Assembly (NCBI GenBank): GCA_017624835.1 | Contig: JAGAMG010000044.1 | Coordinates: forward strand, 123,998-187,997 | Source of the DNA: Lachnospiraceae bacterium | GTDB taxonomy: Bacteria > Bacillota > Clostridia > Lachnospirales > Lachnospiraceae | Reading direction: 5' to 3' | DNA: 64,000 nucleotides | Part shown: positions 61,769-64,000 of the stretch, piece by piece | Layout: every line of letters begins with the position of its first letter | Numbering within the stretch: position 1 is the stretch's first letter | Program-made: the position numbers and the translations under genes | Notes under the pieces: generated by a model | Database searches by the model: none | What the model saw: the letters and a program-made list of their open reading frames with translations, nothing else | What the model was told of the DNA's origin: nothing

Positions 61769-62965
61769 ATGGCAGATATCAAAAATTATCTGAAAGAGAA
61801 AGAAAAAAGAGAACAAAATAAAAGCAATTATAAGGAAAAAATTATAAAACATAAGCTTACTAATGTATATCGTGTTTTACTGATTGTGCTGGCATTGGGG
61901 GCAGTTGCTGTCTTGATTATGGTGCAGTATCAAAAGCATATTTATACGGATTATGACATTGTTTCTTCTATTGAAAGAGAGACTGCCTCTGAGGCAATGG
62001 ATATGCGATTGGAAAATGCGATTCTTACATATAGTAAAGATGGCGCACACTGCACTAATGTAAAGGGTGAAGTGAATTGGAATCAGACTTATGAAATCCA
62101 GGATATTAAGCTTGCAACCTGTAAAGATGTGGTAGCAATCGGAAATTATAACGGCAGAGAGATTTATGTGCAGAATGCTGAGAAGCAGTTGGGTACTATT
62201 ACAACTACAATGCCTATAAGGGATTTGACTGTTTCGGCTACGGGAAATGTAACAGCAATATTGGCAGATGCAGATGTGACGTGGATAAATACCTACAATT
62301 CGGAAGGTGAAAATATATATACAGGACAAGCTCGTATGCAAAATAGTGGATATCCTGCAGCAATAAGCTTGTCACCTAATGGAGAATTGTTGGCAATAAG
62401 CTATGTATATGTGGATGCCGGAGTGATTAAAACCAATATTGCATTTTATAATTTTGGACCGGTGGGAACAAATCATAGTGATTATATGGTAAGTGCTTAT
62501 TCCTATCCGGATGTATTTGTACCACAGGTACAGTTTATGAATGACGAGACGGCTTTTGCGGTAGGGGATAATCGCTTGATGATTTACAAAGGAGCCCAGA
62601 AACCGATTAGTGCAGCAGAACATTTGTATGATGAAGAAGTACAATCTGTATTTTATAATCAATCATATGTTGGATTAGTGTTTACATCCGAGGATGCAAA
62701 AGCAAGATACCGATTAGATGTGTACAATGCTAATGCAGAAAAAGTCGGAAGCTATTATTTTGATATGGATTATACCAATATCTTTTTTGAGGAAAATCAA
62801 TTTGTTATTTATAATGAAACAGAGTGTTTGATAAAAACCTTTGAAAATGTGGAAAAATACAAGGGCTTTTTCTCAAAAGCGGTGAATTTGATGCTGCCGA
62901 CATCCACTGCATATAAATATGTGCTGGTTACAAGTAATTCTATTGATACTATACAGTTGAAGTAG
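61769..62965 (+). CDS. DUF5711 family membrane protein
   Basis: A 398-residue protein with a Lys-rich cytoplasmic N-terminus, one span (about 33-51, VYRVLLIVLALGAVAVLIMV) and a large outside domain with repeated WD/beta-propeller-like strands (for example IQDIKLATCKDVVAIGNYNGREIYVQN and SLSPNGELLAISYVYV). I match it to the Lachnospiraceae family DUF5711; function unknown. It is followed by a CvpA gene on the same strand and probably forms an operon with the LysM gene, suggesting an envelope role. Confidence 0.75.
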   Translation: MADIKNYLKEKEKREQNKSNYKEKIIKHKLTNVYRVLLIVLALGAVAVLIMVQYQKHIYTDYDIVSSIERETASEAMDMRLENAILTYSKDGAHCTNVKGEVNWNQTYEIQDIKLATCKDVVAIGNYNGREIYVQNAEKQLGTITTTMPIRDLTVSATGNVTAILADADVTWINTYNSEGENIYTGQARMQNSGYPAAISLSPNGELLAISYVYVDAGVIKTNIAFYNFGPVGTNHSDYMVSAYSYPDVFVPQVQFMNDETAFAVGDNRLMIYKGAQKPISAAEHLYDEEVQSVFYNQSYVGLVFTSEDAKARYRLDVYNANAEKVGSYYFDMDYTNIFFEENQFVIYNETECLIKTFENVEKYKGFFSKAVNLMLPTSTAYKYVLVTSNSIDTIQLK

Positions 62966-63006
62966 AAAGAGAATGCTTTGCATAAGCTATAAAAAGAAAG
63001 GCTTTA

Positions 63007-63543
63007 ATGGATGGAGTACATATGAATATAAATGAACTGGATTTAAGCAAACTAAATATACTGCTCATTATTTTTTTGATTGTAGCATTGTGCAATGCTT
63101 CAGAAGGATATAAAAAGGGCATGGTAAAATCAGTAATATCCTTTGTGTCATTAATTGTTACCTGTATCGTGGTAGTGTTGCTGGGAAATGCTTTGAAGAG
63201 CTACTATGATGGCGAAATTTTTAATGTGGTTATTATGGTATTGCTGTTATGCGTTGTGGGGCTTGTAAGGCATTTGTTGGGCGTTGTTTTTTTCTCGGCG
63301 AAGGTGCTTTCAAAACTACCTATAGTAAGTTGGGTAAATAAATTACTAGGTATTGTGTTTGGAATTTTTGAAACTGTTTTAATTCTTTGGACAATATACA
63401 CATTTATAATGATTTTAGACCTTGGCATGGTTGCACAGATTATTTTGGATAATACAGAAGAAAGCAGCATTTTGGCATGGTTATATCAGCATAATTATTT
63501 AGCATATTTAATAGAACAGATTAGTTCCCAAGTTGGTTTCTAA
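63007..63543 (+). CDS. CvpA family membrane protein
   Basis: A 178-residue protein with four predicted spans, family CvpA (colicin V production), with the motif EGYKKGMVKSVISFVSLIVTCIVV. CvpA proteins have an unclear role in envelope stress and secretion. Starts at 63007 (after AGAAAGG) or 63022 (after GGAG) are both possible. Confidence 0.85.
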   Translation: MDGVHMNINELDLSKLNILLIIFLIVALCNASEGYKKGMVKSVISFVSLIVTCIVVVLLGNALKSYYDGEIFNVVIMVLLLCVVGLVRHLLGVVFFSAKVLSKLPIVSWVNKLLGIVFGIFETVLILWTIYTFIMILDLGMVAQIILDNTEESSILAWLYQHNYLAYLIEQISSQVGF

Positions 63544-63562
63544 GGAAATAGAATGGCTGAAA

Positions 63563-63596
63563 ACCCCCATTTCATCACGTTTTTCGAAATGGGGGT
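63563..63596 (+). terminator. Terminator after the CvpA gene
   Basis: ACCCCCATTTC (63563-63573) pairs perfectly with GAAATGGGGGT (63586-63596); the following ATATTTG is only moderately T-rich. Confidence 0.85.
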
Positions 63597-63626
63597 ATAT
63601 TTGTGTGAAAAATTCAAAAAATATAG

Positions 63627-63656
63627 TTGACAAATATAATAGCAATGTGATATTAT
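63627..63656 (+). promoter_or_regulatory. Upstream promoter P1 of the downstream rRNA-type operon
   Basis: Consensus TTGACA (63627-63632), 18-base spacer, TATTAT (63651-63656). A hairpin GAAAAC-GAAA-GTTTTC (63672-63687) follows. Confidence 0.8.
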
Positions 63657-63759
63657 CTATTTCGCACCGCAGAAAACGAAAGTTTTCCGGGGCCAAAACT
63701 TAGCTGAAAGACTTAAAAATGAGCTTCAAAAAAGTTTTGAAAAAAGTTTAAAAAAGTTG

Positions 63760-63788
63760 TTGACAAAGCGAAACACCTGTGATAAGAT
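63760..63788 (+). promoter_or_regulatory. Downstream promoter P2 of the rRNA-type operon
   Basis: Consensus TTGACA (63760-63765), 17-base spacer, TAAGAT (63783-63788), preceded by A/T-rich tracts like an UP element. Two strong stacked promoters in a gene-free stretch are typical of rRNA operons. Confidence 0.8.
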
Positions 63789-64000
63789 AACAGAGTTGCT
63801 GCTGAGAACAACAGCAAAGAACAAAATTTGAACCTTGAAAAATGAACAACAATGCAACCCTGAAAGATTCCAAAAGCGAACAAGTTCACAAAGCGAACAA
63901 AGTACGCTTGAGAGAGTTGAATCAAAACAACTCATCTGGAGATTTCAGAGAAGAAAAATTGAGAACGGGATTCGAAGAAGAAATTCTAAAGAATCCACCC
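63789..64000 (+). other. Probable 5' leader of an rRNA operon
   Basis: Gene-free 210 bases after P2, purine-rich, ending within the window. The layout (tandem strong promoters, long untranslated leader, no ribosome site or open frame) suggests that the 16S rRNA gene starts just beyond 64000. No 16S sequence is present, so this is an inference. Confidence 0.6.

Overview
The window looks like the chromosome of a low-to-moderate GC anaerobic Firmicute of the Clostridia, most likely a plant-fibre-fermenting gut member of the Lachnospiraceae. That placement is an inference from the hprK-glk-murB-rapZ-whiA-HPr run, cellobiose phosphorylase, several LacI-type regulators, a DUF5711 protein and a very large pectin-degrading surface protein. 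No phage, plasmid, IS element, CRISPR array or known defence island was seen. The only clearly mobile-type gene is one Rpn/PD-(D/E)XK family nuclease at about 35.3-36.7 kb.

Layout. 0-6 kb: HPr kinase, ROK glucokinase, MurB, RapZ, WhiA and an HPr-like protein that has Glu instead of the phosphorylatable His15 but keeps Ser46 (Crh-like), then class II fructose-bisphosphate aldolase. 6.3-9.3 kb: cyclophilin, a GNAT acetyltransferase, and a DUF4956 plus VTC-type polyphosphate polymerase pair. 9.4-18.1 kb: a surface/envelope cluster with two CotH-kinase paralogues around two tandem GT39-like membrane glycosyltransferases. 18.1-23.2 kb: MATE transporter, aldo/keto reductase, HflC/HflK and TadA. 23.5-33.2 kb: storage or malto-oligosaccharide genes (LacI regulator, glycogen phosphorylase, 4-alpha-glucanotransferase, second LacI regulator) interrupted by an MBOAT/SGNH O-acylation pair, then an NrdG-like radical SAM activase. 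33.2-36.7 kb: MATE transporter, rhamnose mutarotase, Rpn-type nuclease with a long heptad-repeat tail. 37-46 kb: a 3011-residue secreted, membrane-anchored protein with a pectin methylesterase and a family 9 pectate lyase domain. 46-54.6 kb: D-2-hydroxyacid dehydrogenase, cellobiose phosphorylase, divergent LacI regulator and an ABC sugar importer (binding protein and two permeases, no ATPase). 54.8-64 kb: YbjQ protein, tRNA-Ser(CGA), a structured leader before 6-phosphofructokinase, dnaX, ebfC, recR, aldose epimerase, a LysM membrane protein, DUF5711, CvpA, and finally tandem promoters that look like the start of an rRNA operon whose 16S gene lies beyond the window.

How it fits together. Pectin is de-esterified and cleaved outside the cell, and rhamnose mutarotase may serve the rhamnogalacturonan part. 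Cellobiose is imported and phosphorolysed, glycogen or maltodextrin is phosphorolysed and rearranged, and the sugars feed glycolysis (glucokinase, phosphofructokinase and aldolase are all present). Carbon control is visible at both ends: HprK and the Crh-like protein, and a perfect cre-like palindrome before the giant pectinase. LacI-type operators also sit at the glycogen phosphorylase and cellobiose phosphorylase promoters.

The least explained items are the multi-hairpin RNA before pfkA, the Glu15 Crh-like protein in a cluster lacking glmR/yvcK, the CotH/GT39 duplicated cluster next to the polyphosphate-polymerase pair, and the paired look-alike hairpins flanking the Rpn gene.
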